Part shown: piece by piece, positions 18,133 through 26,581 of the stretch
Layout: every line of letters begins with the position of its first letter
Position numbering within the stretch: position 1 is the first letter of the stretch
NCBI GenBank assembly: GCA_017743475.1
Contig: JAGHYV010000003.1
Coordinates: forward strand, 26,704-90,703
DNA: 64,000 nucleotides
From: Roseiflexus sp.
GTDB taxonomy: Bacteria > Chloroflexota > Chloroflexia > Chloroflexales > Roseiflexaceae
Direction of reading: 5' to 3'
Made by a program: the position numbers and the translations under genes
The notes under the pieces: model-generated
Told to the model about the DNA's origin: nothing
What the model saw: only the letters and a program-made list of their open reading frames with translations
Databases searched by the model: none

Positions 18133-18411
18133 CTACGCCACTCCCATATCCCACGCCGCCTTCAGATCCTGCGCTGAGTAGCGCCGGAATGCCAGGATGG
18201 TGCTGGTGCGCGTGATGCCGTCGATCCGCGCCAGACTTTCCGGCACAACCTCGGCAAGTTGTTCGTATTCCGCCAGCCGGAGCACCGCAATAATGTCGAA
18301 ATCGCCGGTGACGCTGTACACTTCCGCGACATTCGGCAGGTTTGCGATTGCCTGAGCAGTCTGGGCGATCTTCGCCGGTTCGGTCTGAATGAGCACAAAA
18401 GCGGTAAGCAT
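18133..18411 (-). CDS. stand-alone Lrp/AsnC ligand-binding (RAM) domain protein
   Basis: 92-residue protein consisting only of the C-terminal effector (RAM) domain of Lrp/AsnC regulators: TAFVLIQTEPAK, ANLPNVAEVYSVTGDFDIIAVLR, GITRTSTILAF. The helix-turn-helix domain is missing. Such proteins form oligomers that bind amino acids and may act by joining full-length Lrp proteins. Start ATG 18409-18411 with AGGA 6 bp upstream. Followed at 5 bp by the small membrane protein gene. Confidence 0.85.
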   Translation of the reverse strand: MLTAFVLIQTEPAKIAQTAQAIANLPNVAEVYSVTGDFDIIAVLRLAEYEQLAEVVPESLARIDGITRTSTILAFRRYSAQDLKAAWDMGVA

Positions 18412-18502
18412 CGAGGTTCCTTTCGTTCTCGTGTATAATGCGCGCGACACGAGCGCCTGTCCGAATATGGAGATTGAGAATTAAGTCCGATGTGCGCCTC
18501 TT

Positions 18503-18582
18503 GCCGTCGGGGTGAACCCCTCGGCTAGTCAAGGCGAAGCCCGCCTGCGCGGGCTATAGCGGAATAATTACTCAAAGACCAT
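18503..18582 (+). repeat. REP-like double-hairpin repeat
   Basis: Element of about 80 bp beginning GCCGTC, with a first hairpin CCTCGGCTAGTCAAGG and a second perfect palindrome AGCCCGC-CTGC-GCGGGCT, followed by a tail reading GGAATAATTACTCAAAGA. Copies occur at 54685-55010, and the tail is also conserved in the copy at 54743-54824. Probably a dispersed non-coding repeat. Confidence 0.8.
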
Positions 18583-18645
18583 ATTCAGACATATCTGCAC
18601 CGTCCGGGTCGGCGGGCGGGTTCTTCAGAAAGCGTATCATACACC

Positions 18646-19191
18646 ATGACCGACGAGCAACGGCAACTGTCTGCTATGATTGTCTCCTGCGAAGATGTTG
18701 TCGCCTGGATGTGGCGGTACACGACAGCGCAATGGAACCGTTTCTTCGGGCTGAATGTCAGTCGCGTTCATGATCTTCTGTATGTCGGCGGCGAGTTTCG
18801 CGCCGATCAGTGGCCGCAGTTGCGCATGATAGGCATTCGCGCAGTGCTGAGCCTGCAGGCGGAGCGCGAGGATGTGTTTGACGGACCGCCGCCAGAGCGT
18901 GTGCTGCGTCTGGAAGTGATCGACTTCCACCCGCCAACGATTGAGCAGTTGCATCGCGCGGTAGCGTTTGTGCGCGACGCGCATGCGGATGGACTGGCAA
19001 CCCTGATCCACTGTCACGCTGGCGTTGGGCGCGCGCCGCTGACTGCCGCAGCATACCTGGTAGCACAGGGCGCAACGAGCGTTGCGGCGCTGGAACAGGT
19101 GCGTCGCGCGCGACCGATCATTGGTCTCAACGAGCGCCAGATGCAACGTCTGATCGAGTGGGAACAGGCTGTGCGCGGATATCTGCTATAA
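18646..19191 (+). CDS. dual-specificity protein phosphatase
   Basis: 181 aa, cytoplasmic. The P-loop is HCHAGVGRA (Cys123, Arg129), i.e. the Cys-x5-Arg-Ser/Thr/Ala signature of Cys-based tyrosine/dual-specificity phosphatases, preceded by the general-acid-type region VIDFHPPTIEQL and the N-terminal LYVGGEFRADQWPQLRMIGIRAVLSLQ. It begins the co-directional envelope locus; its stop precedes the large membrane protein gene by 11 bp, so it may regulate glycan assembly as phosphatases do in other exopolysaccharide operons. That link is inference from position. Confidence 0.88.
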   Translation: MTDEQRQLSAMIVSCEDVVAWMWRYTTAQWNRFFGLNVSRVHDLLYVGGEFRADQWPQLRMIGIRAVLSLQAEREDVFDGPPPERVLRLEVIDFHPPTIEQLHRAVAFVRDAHADGLATLIHCHAGVGRAPLTAAAYLVAQGATSVAALEQVRRARPIIGLNERQMQRLIEWEQAVRGYLL

Positions 19192-19192
19192 T
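19184..19192 (+). promoter_or_regulatory. extended -10 inside the phosphatase 3' end
   Basis: TGCTATAAT overlaps the phosphatase stop codon. A transcript would start near 19199, only 4 nt before the ATG at 19203, giving a nearly leaderless mRNA. No -35 seen. Confidence 0.5.
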
Positions 19193-19202
19193 TGCCGACC
19201 TG

Positions 19203-21302
19203 ATGAAGCCCTTTGAAGTTGCGCCACATACACATATCCTTCGTTTCCGCGAATGGATGACGCGATACGCCGTCATGCCATTGTTGCTGGCGCTCGGATG
19301 GGTCGGGGCGCTCGCGCTCCTGGGATCGTCCGATGTTCTCTGGTGGGCGCTGTCGAATGCAGGGCGACTTGCATTGCTGGCAGGATCAGCGCTGGCGTTG
19401 TGGGTGGCGCCGGGTATGGCGCTGATCCGGTTGCTCTGGCGCGATCACAATCTGTCCATGATCGAGCATATCGGCGTGGCGTTGGGTGTTGGCGCCGCTC
19501 TGCCGCCGCTCCTGCTGCTCGTGATGGATATCGTGAACCTTCCCTGGAATCGCACCGCGACGGTGGCTTATGTCGTCCTGGCTGTGATGATCTGGCTGCT
19601 CCCAATACGGCGGCAGGCGTCGAGTGCGAGAGATGAGCGCCACAACGCTCCGCTGCACCTGTCGGCTTTTGTAACGGCAGTGATGGTCGGTCTCGTGGTG
19701 CTGGCGCTGATTGCCCGGCTCTATACTACCCGCAATCTGCTGGTTGGAGCAAACATTGATAGTTACCACCACACCCTGATCGTTCAATTGCTGGTTGAAC
19801 ACCAGGGGCTGTTCCGTTCGTGGGAACCGTATGCACCGCTGGTGACGTTCACCTATCATTATGGTTTCCATGCCAGCGCTGCCTTCCTGCACTGGCTTAC
19901 CGGTATTCCTGTCACTCAAGCGGTTCTCGACGCCGGGCAGATGATGAACGCGGCAACGCTCCTTGCCGTCTTTGCGCTGACTGTTCGACTGACCGGCAGC
20001 AGTGTTGCCGGTATGTGGGCGGCATTGATTGTCGGTTTCTACAATACGCTGCCGGCGTTCCTGGTGTTTTGGGGACGTACCACGTCTCTCACCAGTCACG
20101 TGGTTCTTGCTATAGTTTTGGTTATGTGGATGGCTGCCATCGAAACAGAACGCCATGACTGGCGACTGATCGCGCTGACTGCAATCGTCAGCGCCGGTCT
20201 TGCTCTGTGCCACTACCAGACGACGATCTTGGCAGCGCCAATGATCCTGGTCTACCTCCTGGTGATCCGGCTGCATTCACCGCCAGACGCGATTCTGGCG
20301 ACGCTGGGGCGTGTCGTGGCGATCGGCGCCGGCGCCGGGTTGTTGATCCTGCCGTGGATGCTGAATGTGAGCAGCGGTCACCTGGACCGTAATGTGGCGC
20401 ACCTGACAGGTCCAGCAACGGTAGCCAGGCAGATGTTCGAATCAACGATACCGGCGGTTGCACCACTCTTCCTCAAGGGTCCGGTGATTGGCGCAGCCAT
20501 TGGCGGGATGCTGCTCGCAGGGCGACAACGTTTGTGGCGTGCGCTGCTGCCTGCCGGGTGGACGCTGGCAATGCTGGCGACGGTCATGCCGCATGTGATC
20601 GGATTACCGGGCACAGGTGTGGTTGATGGGGGATTTATCGCAATGACGTTCTACCTGATGGCGGCGCCGCTGGCAGGAATGACGCTGGCAGCAGTCTGTA
20701 CGGCGCTGGAGCGTGTCGCATCGCGCCTGATATTCGTTCCGATCGTGGTATTGATAGTCGTGAGCGCCTGGGGTGTCGGCTGGCAGCGCAATCTCGTGTC
20801 TGATTATATGCGTATGGTCACGCCGGCCGATGTTCAGGCGATGGCATGGGTGCGTGAACATACGCCGCCCGACGCTCGCTTCGTTGTGAACAGCTACCCG
20901 ATTTATAGCGGCGATATGGTCGCTGGCGTTGATGCCGGTTGGTGGATACCGTTCTTTGCCAGACGTCAAACGAACGTGCCGCCTATGACGTATGGCAGCG
21001 AACTGGCTGCCGATCCGCAGTATGCAGCCGAAATCCATGCCCTGGCGCGCGATCTGCGCCGCCGTCCGTTGACTGATGTGCGAGGCGTTCTGGTGGATCT
21101 GACTCTTCCCGAAACGATCGAACGGTTGCGCGCTGCCGGTTATACCTACGTCTATAGCGGCGCACAGCTGCTTGCTGGTCCTGGTCCTCTGGTGTTTGCT
21201 GCACCTGACCGGATCGATACTGCGCGGTTACGCACAAGTCCGCATTTCCGCCTGGTGTACGATCACGGTGGTGTTGAAATCTTCGAACTGGTGACGCAAT
21301 GA
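19203..21302 (+). CDS. large polytopic membrane protein, GT-C glycosyltransferase-like
   Basis: 699 aa with about 13-14 hydrophobic helices up to residue about 550 and a soluble C-terminal domain of about 150 residues (AMAWVREHTPPDARFVVNSYPIY...). The architecture, many N-terminal helices, a central GANIDSYHHTLIVQLL loop and a C-terminal periplasmic domain, resembles GT-C-type or oligosaccharide-handling membrane enzymes, but I see no diagnostic catalytic motif. The C-terminal MAWVREHTP... phrase is common in such Chloroflexota proteins. Start ATG 19203 is chosen because it follows the -10 box; an upstream TTG/ATG at 19158 lies inside the phosphatase gene. Its stop overlaps the next start (ATGA). 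Confidence 0.7.
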   Translation: MKPFEVAPHTHILRFREWMTRYAVMPLLLALGWVGALALLGSSDVLWWALSNAGRLALLAGSALALWVAPGMALIRLLWRDHNLSMIEHIGVALGVGAALPPLLLLVMDIVNLPWNRTATVAYVVLAVMIWLLPIRRQASSARDERHNAPLHLSAFVTAVMVGLVVLALIARLYTTRNLLVGANIDSYHHTLIVQLLVEHQGLFRSWEPYAPLVTFTYHYGFHASAAFLHWLTGIPVTQAVLDAGQMMNAATLLAVFALTVRLTGSSVAGMWAALIVGFYNTLPAFLVFWGRTTSLTSHVVLAIVLVMWMAAIETERHDWRLIALTAIVSAGLALCHYQTTILAAPMILVYLLVIRLHSPPDAILATLGRVVAIGAGAGLLILPWMLNVSSGHLDRNVAHLTGPATVARQMFESTIPAVAPLFLKGPVIGAAIGGMLLAGRQRLWRALLPAGWTLAMLATVMPHVIGLPGTGVVDGGFIAMTFYLMAAPLAGMTLAAVCTALERVASRLIFVPIVVLIVVSAWGVGWQRNLVSDYMRMVTPADVQAMAWVREHTPPDARFVVNSYPIYSGDMVAGVDAGWWIPFFARRQTNVPPMTYGSELAADPQYAAEIHALARDLRRRPLTDVRGVLVDLTLPETIERLRAAGYTYVYSGAQLLAGPGPLVFAAPDRIDTARLRTSPHFRLVYDHGGVEIFELVTQ

Positions 21303-22489
21303 AGATTACTCTGATCGGTCCGACCTACCCGTTCCGTGGCGGCATTGCGCACTATACGACCCTGCTGACGCATCATCTGCGCCAGCGCCACGATGTGCGG
21401 TTGATTTCCTACATCAAGCAGTATCCGAAGTGGCTCTATCCCGGCAACACGGCAATGGATCCCAGCCCCGACGAAAGCGCGCTGCGTGTGGAGTGCGACC
21501 GGGTGCTGACGCCGATGAATCCGCTGACCTGGTGGCGCGCCTTTCGTATGATCCAGCGCGATAACCCGGATCTGCTGCTGCTCCAGTGGTGGACGCCGTT
21601 CTGGTCGCCGATGCTGTTTGTGCTGACCCGTCTGGTGCGACGTTATACGAATGTGCGCATCCTGTTCTTGTGTCATCACGTCATCGCTCCCGACGGCGGC
21701 ATGTTCGACTGGTATCTGGCACGGCGCATTCTGTGGCGTGGCCACGCTTTCATTGTGATGAGCGAGGAGGATTTTGCCCTGCTCCGGCGTGCGCTTCCGT
21801 GGGCGCGCATCCGGGGTGTCACCCATCCACCCTACGATGTGTTCAGTCGCACACCGCTACCGCGCGTCGAGGCGCGCGCCCGCCTCGGGCTGGATCCGGA
21901 TGAACCGGTGCTGCTCTTCTTTGGCTTCGTGCGACGCTACAAAGGGTTGCGTCACCTGATCCAGGCGCTGCCGCTGATACGACAGCATGTTCCGGTGCGT
22001 TTGCTGGTCGTTGGCGAGTTCTGGGAAGATGACCGCCCCTACCGCGAACTGGTGCGGAACCTGAATCTTGGTGATGTGGTGCATTTCCACAGCGAATATG
22101 TCCCCAACGAGCAGATTGCAGTCTACTTCTCCGCCTGCGATGCGGTAGTGTTGCCCTATCTGGAAGCGACCCAGAGCGGCGTGGCGCAACTGGCGATCGG
22201 GTTCGAGAAGCCGATGATCGCCACCTCTGTCGGCGGTATGCCCGAAACGATTCATAACGGTGAAACCGGGTTGATCGTGCCTCCCGGTGACAGTGCAGCG
22301 CTGGCGGATGCAGTGGTGCGCTTTTTTCGCAATGGACTGGCTGAGCCGTTCACCCGGAATATCCGCACGGTGCGCGAGCGCGACTCCTGGCTGCCGCTGG
22401 TGCATCTGATCGAGGAACTGGCAGAACCAGCGAGTGCGCCGCAAACTGAACAACCTGCGCCGCAAACAGCGTCGCCAAGAGTGCTGTAG
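21299..22489 (+). CDS. glycosyltransferase family 4
   Basis: 396-residue GT-B-fold transferase of the GT4 type. N-terminal acceptor domain begins MKITLIGPTYPFRGGIAHYT (donor-site Gly-rich loop). The C-terminal domain has LLFFGFVRRYKGLRHLIQAL, FHSEYVPNEQIAVYFSACDAVVLPYLEATQSGVAQLA (the E-x7-E region) and PMIATSVGGMPETI. Cytoplasmic, peripheral to the membrane; transfers an unknown sugar from a nucleotide donor. Translationally coupled to the polytopic protein upstream by an ATGA overlap, so the two likely act on the same glycan. Confidence 0.92.
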   Translation: MKITLIGPTYPFRGGIAHYTTLLTHHLRQRHDVRLISYIKQYPKWLYPGNTAMDPSPDESALRVECDRVLTPMNPLTWWRAFRMIQRDNPDLLLLQWWTPFWSPMLFVLTRLVRRYTNVRILFLCHHVIAPDGGMFDWYLARRILWRGHAFIVMSEEDFALLRRALPWARIRGVTHPPYDVFSRTPLPRVEARARLGLDPDEPVLLFFGFVRRYKGLRHLIQALPLIRQHVPVRLLVVGEFWEDDRPYRELVRNLNLGDVVHFHSEYVPNEQIAVYFSACDAVVLPYLEATQSGVAQLAIGFEKPMIATSVGGMPETIHNGETGLIVPPGDSAALADAVVRFFRNGLAEPFTRNIRTVRERDSWLPLVHLIEELAEPASAPQTEQPAPQTASPRVL

Positions 22490-22535
22490 GACATTCTTCC
22501 ACATGCTGCTCGCTCGTGATCTGCAGGACAAGCCA

Positions 22536-25121
22536 ATGACAACCAGTCGTTTCACCATTATTGCGGCTTCCGCCGTCGCCCTGATCATTCTTGCGCTTCT
22601 CGCATCGGGGCTGACGTATCCTGTCCAACCGATCACCCCCGCCGGTCTCGCCGAAGCGGACGGCTTCTGGTCGCTTGAGTTCAACAACGAGCGATCCTAT
22701 CGCTGGACAAACGGGCATGCGCGCTTCCATCTTCCGGGTTTTGAAACCGCTTCGTCACTTTATGTGACGCTGACCCTTACTGCCCCCCAGTATCCCGGTG
22801 CGCGTCCCGTTGCAGCCCGGCTCCAGGTTGACGACTCGGCGCCTTTCCACTTCACCGTCGCGCCGGAGTGGCGCCGCTATCACATCCTCGCTGCGGTAAC
22901 CGCACCACGCTGGCGCACGCCAGTGGTGCAACTTACCACCGCTACCTGGACGCCTGGCGTCCACGACCGCAGACAACTAGGGATTGCGGTAAGTGAAGGC
23001 GCCGTGCAGCGTCTTGGTTCTCCGCGCCTTCTTGCTGCCGTTGAGCGCGGATTGTTCCTGGCGGCGCTTGTTGCGCTGTTCTCGGTCATCGTGCGTCGTC
23101 CGCAACCCTACGGCGGGATGCTTGCGGCGATTGCGGTCGTTGCGCTGGGGATGCTCGGCGCGTGGACGCCTGCGCGTCTCGTGCAGATGCTGCCGACGAA
23201 CTGGTCGCTGGCGGGCGAGATGCTCGCAGCCGCAGCCGCAGTGGAAGCAGTGCGTTTGAGGCGACGGATGCCCCGCCATCTTCTGCCGATCGTTGCCGTA
23301 ACAGTCGCCGGAACCGGCACCCTGCTGGTTGCCGCGCCGGGATGGGTCATTGCCGGCGCCGTCTTCCTCATCTGCGGCGCGTGGTTATCCGCGCTCGCGC
23401 CCGGTCGCTCGTCCGGCGTTCGTCCGGCAGCGCCATCGTCCATACCTTCCCCCAATCCCTGGCAGCACGTCGCTCTTGGGGGCATCATCACCATTGCGCT
23501 TGTGAGCATACTTGTCCCCGGAATAGCAGATACAGAGAGCCGCTATCATGTCGATGAGAGCTACTGGGTTTCAGTGAGTGTCCAGGCATTCCGCACTGCA
23601 TTTATCGAGCGCGATCTGGATCATCCATTCTGGTTCGATTATGCCTCGCTCCACATTTTGCGACATCCGCAGATCAGCAAATATATCATCGGCGCCGGAG
23701 CATACCTGGCCGGGTATCACGATGTGCCGATGCTGCTGTATAACTTCAGGCAAGACCTGGCGTGGAACAAGGCGCACGGACGGGTCTTGCCGCCGGAGAT
23801 TATCGGCGCAGCGCGCTTCTCCGTTGCGCTCACTGGCGCGCTGTGCGGGGCGTTCCTCTACTGGCTCGGCGTCCAGGTCGCCGGACCTGTCACCGGCATC
23901 CTCGCCGTCGTTTTGTTTATTGCAACGCCGGTTGTATGGGATTACGCCCGCTTCGCTATGCTGGACATCCCTGCGCTGATGTTCGGACTGCTTGCGCTGA
24001 ATCTGGGTATCCGCGCGGTGATCGCTCTGCGCACGGGGTCCGCCAACGCTGGCGCGTGGATTGCAGCCTGCGGCGCCGCCTGCGGCGCTGCCGTCGGCGC
24101 CAAACTGAATGCGTTGCTTATCCCCGGCATCTGCGTGCTTGCGATTGGTTTGACCGGCGTTGCGCACCAGCACCAATCTGACAGGTACACATTGATCTCA
24201 GGCGTTGTGTCACTTCTCCTCTGGACGTGGGTGGTTTTCTTCTTATCCAATCCTGGGCTTTACTCTCATCCTGTCGCTGGCATACAGCATATGCTTGACA
24301 TGAGCAGGATAGTGGCTTCAGGCGAGTTCGCTCCGCTCCCGACGCTGGCATCGCGCATCAGCGCAGTCTGGACAAGTCTCGGCGATGGTGGATATATCGG
24401 CAGCGGCGGCTTGCCTGGCAGTCGGCTCTGGCTGATCATTGGCGCTATCTCCCTGACTCGCGCGTTGCTGCAACGGCAACCGGGAGCACACCTTTCGGCG
24501 CTGTCAGTCATAGCGCTTTGGGGAGGCGTCAGTTTTGTGGGCATCACGCTCTGGATTTCTCAGAATGCAGATCGCTACTACCTGCCATTAGCGCCGATCG
24601 TCGCATTGCTTCAGGCATATGGCATCATTGAAATCATCAATGTTTATCGGGGTAGTCTGCTTTCTATTTATTCCAAAATCGGTTTCTCTCTAGGAATTGT
24701 GTTACTTTCTGTTGCGATGAATTATTATGATACAACTCACCATTTTTATCCTGCTTCTCATCTTCCTTCTCAAATATGGCAAGTCAGCGGTCTCAGCAGA
24801 GAAATCACCGATGATACGAAAGAATCCGGTTTCTTGAGTTACGGTCCGTATGTCACTTTGCCGCCAGGCGGCTATATTGCCATATTTGAATACAAGAGTG
24901 ATGCACGTTCTGACACAAGTATTGGATTTGTTGATGTTGCCACTGACAAGGGAAGGACGGTGATTACTCAGCAAGAGGTGTATGGAACGAACGGTTCTCC
25001 GAGTTATATTGAAATTTCATTCAGCATTCAAGAGAGACAGGAGATTGAAGTCAGGTTTTGGTATGATGGAAATGGAACAGGGTCTACTTCTCTGCGAAGC
25101 CTTACCATTCGTCCCAGATAG
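22536..25121 (+). CDS. polytopic membrane glycosyltransferase (GT39/PMT-like)
   Basis: 861 aa. An N-terminal membrane helix and an extracytoplasmic domain of about 150 residues (ANGHARFHLPGFETASSLYVTL region) precede about 12 hydrophobic helices. The first large loop carries RYHVDESYW, an acidic pair typical of GT-C transferases that use polyprenyl-phosphate sugars, followed by HPQISKYIIGAGAYLAGY, much as in PMT-type enzymes. A C-terminal soluble domain of about 120 residues ends the protein. Start ATG 22536 has AGGA 7 bp upstream; the longer frame overlaps the GT4 gene. From about 24620 to the stop, base composition turns markedly AT-rich compared with everything around it. Confidence 0.78.
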   Translation: MTTSRFTIIAASAVALIILALLASGLTYPVQPITPAGLAEADGFWSLEFNNERSYRWTNGHARFHLPGFETASSLYVTLTLTAPQYPGARPVAARLQVDDSAPFHFTVAPEWRRYHILAAVTAPRWRTPVVQLTTATWTPGVHDRRQLGIAVSEGAVQRLGSPRLLAAVERGLFLAALVALFSVIVRRPQPYGGMLAAIAVVALGMLGAWTPARLVQMLPTNWSLAGEMLAAAAAVEAVRLRRRMPRHLLPIVAVTVAGTGTLLVAAPGWVIAGAVFLICGAWLSALAPGRSSGVRPAAPSSIPSPNPWQHVALGGIITIALVSILVPGIADTESRYHVDESYWVSVSVQAFRTAFIERDLDHPFWFDYASLHILRHPQISKYIIGAGAYLAGYHDVPMLLYNFRQDLAWNKAHGRVLPPEIIGAARFSVALTGALCGAFLYWLGVQVAGPVTGILAVVLFIATPVVWDYARFAMLDIPALMFGLLALNLGIRAVIALRTGSANAGAWIAACGAACGAAVGAKLNALLIPGICVLAIGLTGVAHQHQSDRYTLISGVVSLLLWTWVVFFLSNPGLYSHPVAGIQHMLDMSRIVASGEFAPLPTLASRISAVWTSLGDGGYIGSGGLPGSRLWLIIGAISLTRALLQRQPGAHLSALSVIALWGGVSFVGITLWISQNADRYYLPLAPIVALLQAYGIIEIINVYRGSLLSIYSKIGFSLGIVLLSVAMNYYDTTHHFYPASHLPSQIWQVSGLSREITDDTKESGFLSYGPYVTLPPGGYIAIFEYKSDARSDTSIGFVDVATDKGRTVITQQEVYGTNGSPSYIEISFSIQERQEIEVRFWYDGNGTGSTSLRSLTIRPR

Positions 25122-25132
25122 ACGTCGTCAGG

Positions 25133-25239
25133 GTTGCTGCTGCTCACGGTGCCGAATACATCGAACGCGCGTCGTGCCGCGCTCCAGGACGCTGCGAAAG
25201 TACGTTGCTGCTGCTCACAGCGCTGAACGCATCGAACGC
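25133..25239 (+). repeat. imperfect direct repeat pair
   Basis: Two 36-bp copies starting GTTGCTGCTGCTCAC at 25133 and 25204 (offset 71 bp), each continuing GAA..CATCGAACGC, separated by a unique spacer. They lie in the 170-bp gap before the next glycosyltransferase. No terminal inverted repeats. Confidence 0.65.
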
Positions 25240-25292
25240 CCCTGCGTCGGTTTGGCGTGTCGCTGATTGTTGCAGCGACCAAATAGTATGGC

Positions 25293-26492
25293 ATGCGTAT
25301 TGTCTTTCTCTGCACCTCGAGTCTTGATTATCCGTCGCCGCGCGGACGCTGGCTGCCACTGGCGCGCTATCTGGCGCGGGCGGGGCATGAGCCGCATCTG
25401 CTGATGCTGCATCCAACCTTCGACCGGTTGCGCAGACGGCGCTTCGTGATCGAGGGGGTGCATTGTGCGTATGTCGGTCAGATGCATGTGTATGGTTTGC
25501 CCGGTGAGCGACGGCATTTCAGTGCATCAGAACTGGCTGCCGTCTCTCTGCGCGGGGCGCTGGCGCTGGCGCTGGCAACGGTCCGATTGCGCCCCGACGT
25601 TATCCACGTTGCGAAGCCGCAGCCGATCAATGGGCTTGCCGGGGTGCTGGCGGCGCAAAGCGGGGGTGCACTGTATGTTGATTGCGATGACTACGAAGCC
25701 GAGGCGAATCGTTTCGGCAGCGCATGGCAGCAACGAGTAGTAGCGTGGTGGGAAGATCAGTTGCCGCGCATGGTGCGCGGGGTGAGTGTCAATACCCGCT
25801 TCCTCTATAACCGCCTGCATCGTCTGGGCATCCCTGAACAACGGCTACGCTACGTTCCAAATGGAGTAGACATAGAACGCTGCGAGCCGCATGATGCACG
25901 CCGGGTCAGAGCGTTGCGCGCTGCGCTTGGACTGACCGACAACCCGACGGCAGTCTATCTTGGGGCGATCAGCTCTGTCGCGCACGGTGTGCATCTGCTG
26001 ATCGATGCCTGGACGCTCCTCCGCGAACGGATGCCGTCTGCTCGCCTGGTGATCATCGGCGATGGCGATGATCGTCCGGCATTGATGACCTATGCCCGGA
26101 TGCGCGGCTTGCAGCAGACGGTCATCTGGGCAGGTCGTGTCCCTGCTGAAGCTGCTCCGGCGTGGCTGGCAGTCGGCGACTGCTCGGTCGATCCGGTGGA
26201 CGATACCCCTGCCGCAGCAGCGCGTTCGCCGCTCAAGATTGTCGAGAGCATGGCGGCAGGCGTGCCGGTCGTAACCGGTGATGTCGGCGACCGGCGCGAT
26301 ATGCTTGGATGCGATGCCGGGTTGATCGTCTCCCCTGGCGATCCGCACACACTGGCGGACGGAATTGAGACGCTGCTGAGCGACTCCGCGCAACGCGCCT
26401 GTCTGGCGCGAGGGGCGCGTGCACGGGCGGAGAGGTACCGCTGGGATCGTCTTGTGGGGGTCTGGCAAACCCTCTACGAGATCAGTGCATAA
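25293..26492 (+). CDS. glycosyltransferase family 4
   Basis: 399-residue GT-B enzyme. Acceptor domain: MRIVFLCTSSLDYPSPRGRW, VIHVAKPQPINGLAGVLAA, DCDDYEAEANRFGS. Donor domain: LRYVPNGVDIERCEP, AVYLGAISSVAHGVHLLIDAW, RLVIIGDGDDRPALMTYARM, VIWAGRVPAEAAPAWLAVGDCSVDPVDDTPAAAARSPLKIVESMAAGVPVVTGDVGDR (the E-x7-E type nucleotide-sugar site). Sugar donor and acceptor are unknown. Fourth glycan gene of the locus; preceded by a short repeat-bearing gap, so possibly a separate transcription unit. Confidence 0.92.
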   Translation: MRIVFLCTSSLDYPSPRGRWLPLARYLARAGHEPHLLMLHPTFDRLRRRRFVIEGVHCAYVGQMHVYGLPGERRHFSASELAAVSLRGALALALATVRLRPDVIHVAKPQPINGLAGVLAAQSGGALYVDCDDYEAEANRFGSAWQQRVVAWWEDQLPRMVRGVSVNTRFLYNRLHRLGIPEQRLRYVPNGVDIERCEPHDARRVRALRAALGLTDNPTAVYLGAISSVAHGVHLLIDAWTLLRERMPSARLVIIGDGDDRPALMTYARMRGLQQTVIWAGRVPAEAAPAWLAVGDCSVDPVDDTPAAAARSPLKIVESMAAGVPVVTGDVGDRRDMLGCDAGLIVSPGDPHTLADGIETLLSDSAQRACLARGARARAERYRWDRLVGVWQTLYEISA

Positions 26493-26505
26493 CAGGAGCG
26501 GGGTG

Positions 26506-26514
26506 TGCTATACT
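26506..26514 (+). promoter_or_regulatory. extended -10 for alpha-2-macroglobulin-like gene
   Basis: TGCTATACT, 68 bp upstream of the GTG start at 26582 and just after the stop of the GT4 gene. Confidence 0.5.
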
Positions 26515-26581
26515 GCGACGGAGATGGTGCCTGTTGATGCATGTGCTGGTTCGCGTCGCCGCTCGTCGCTGAGGAGTGCGT

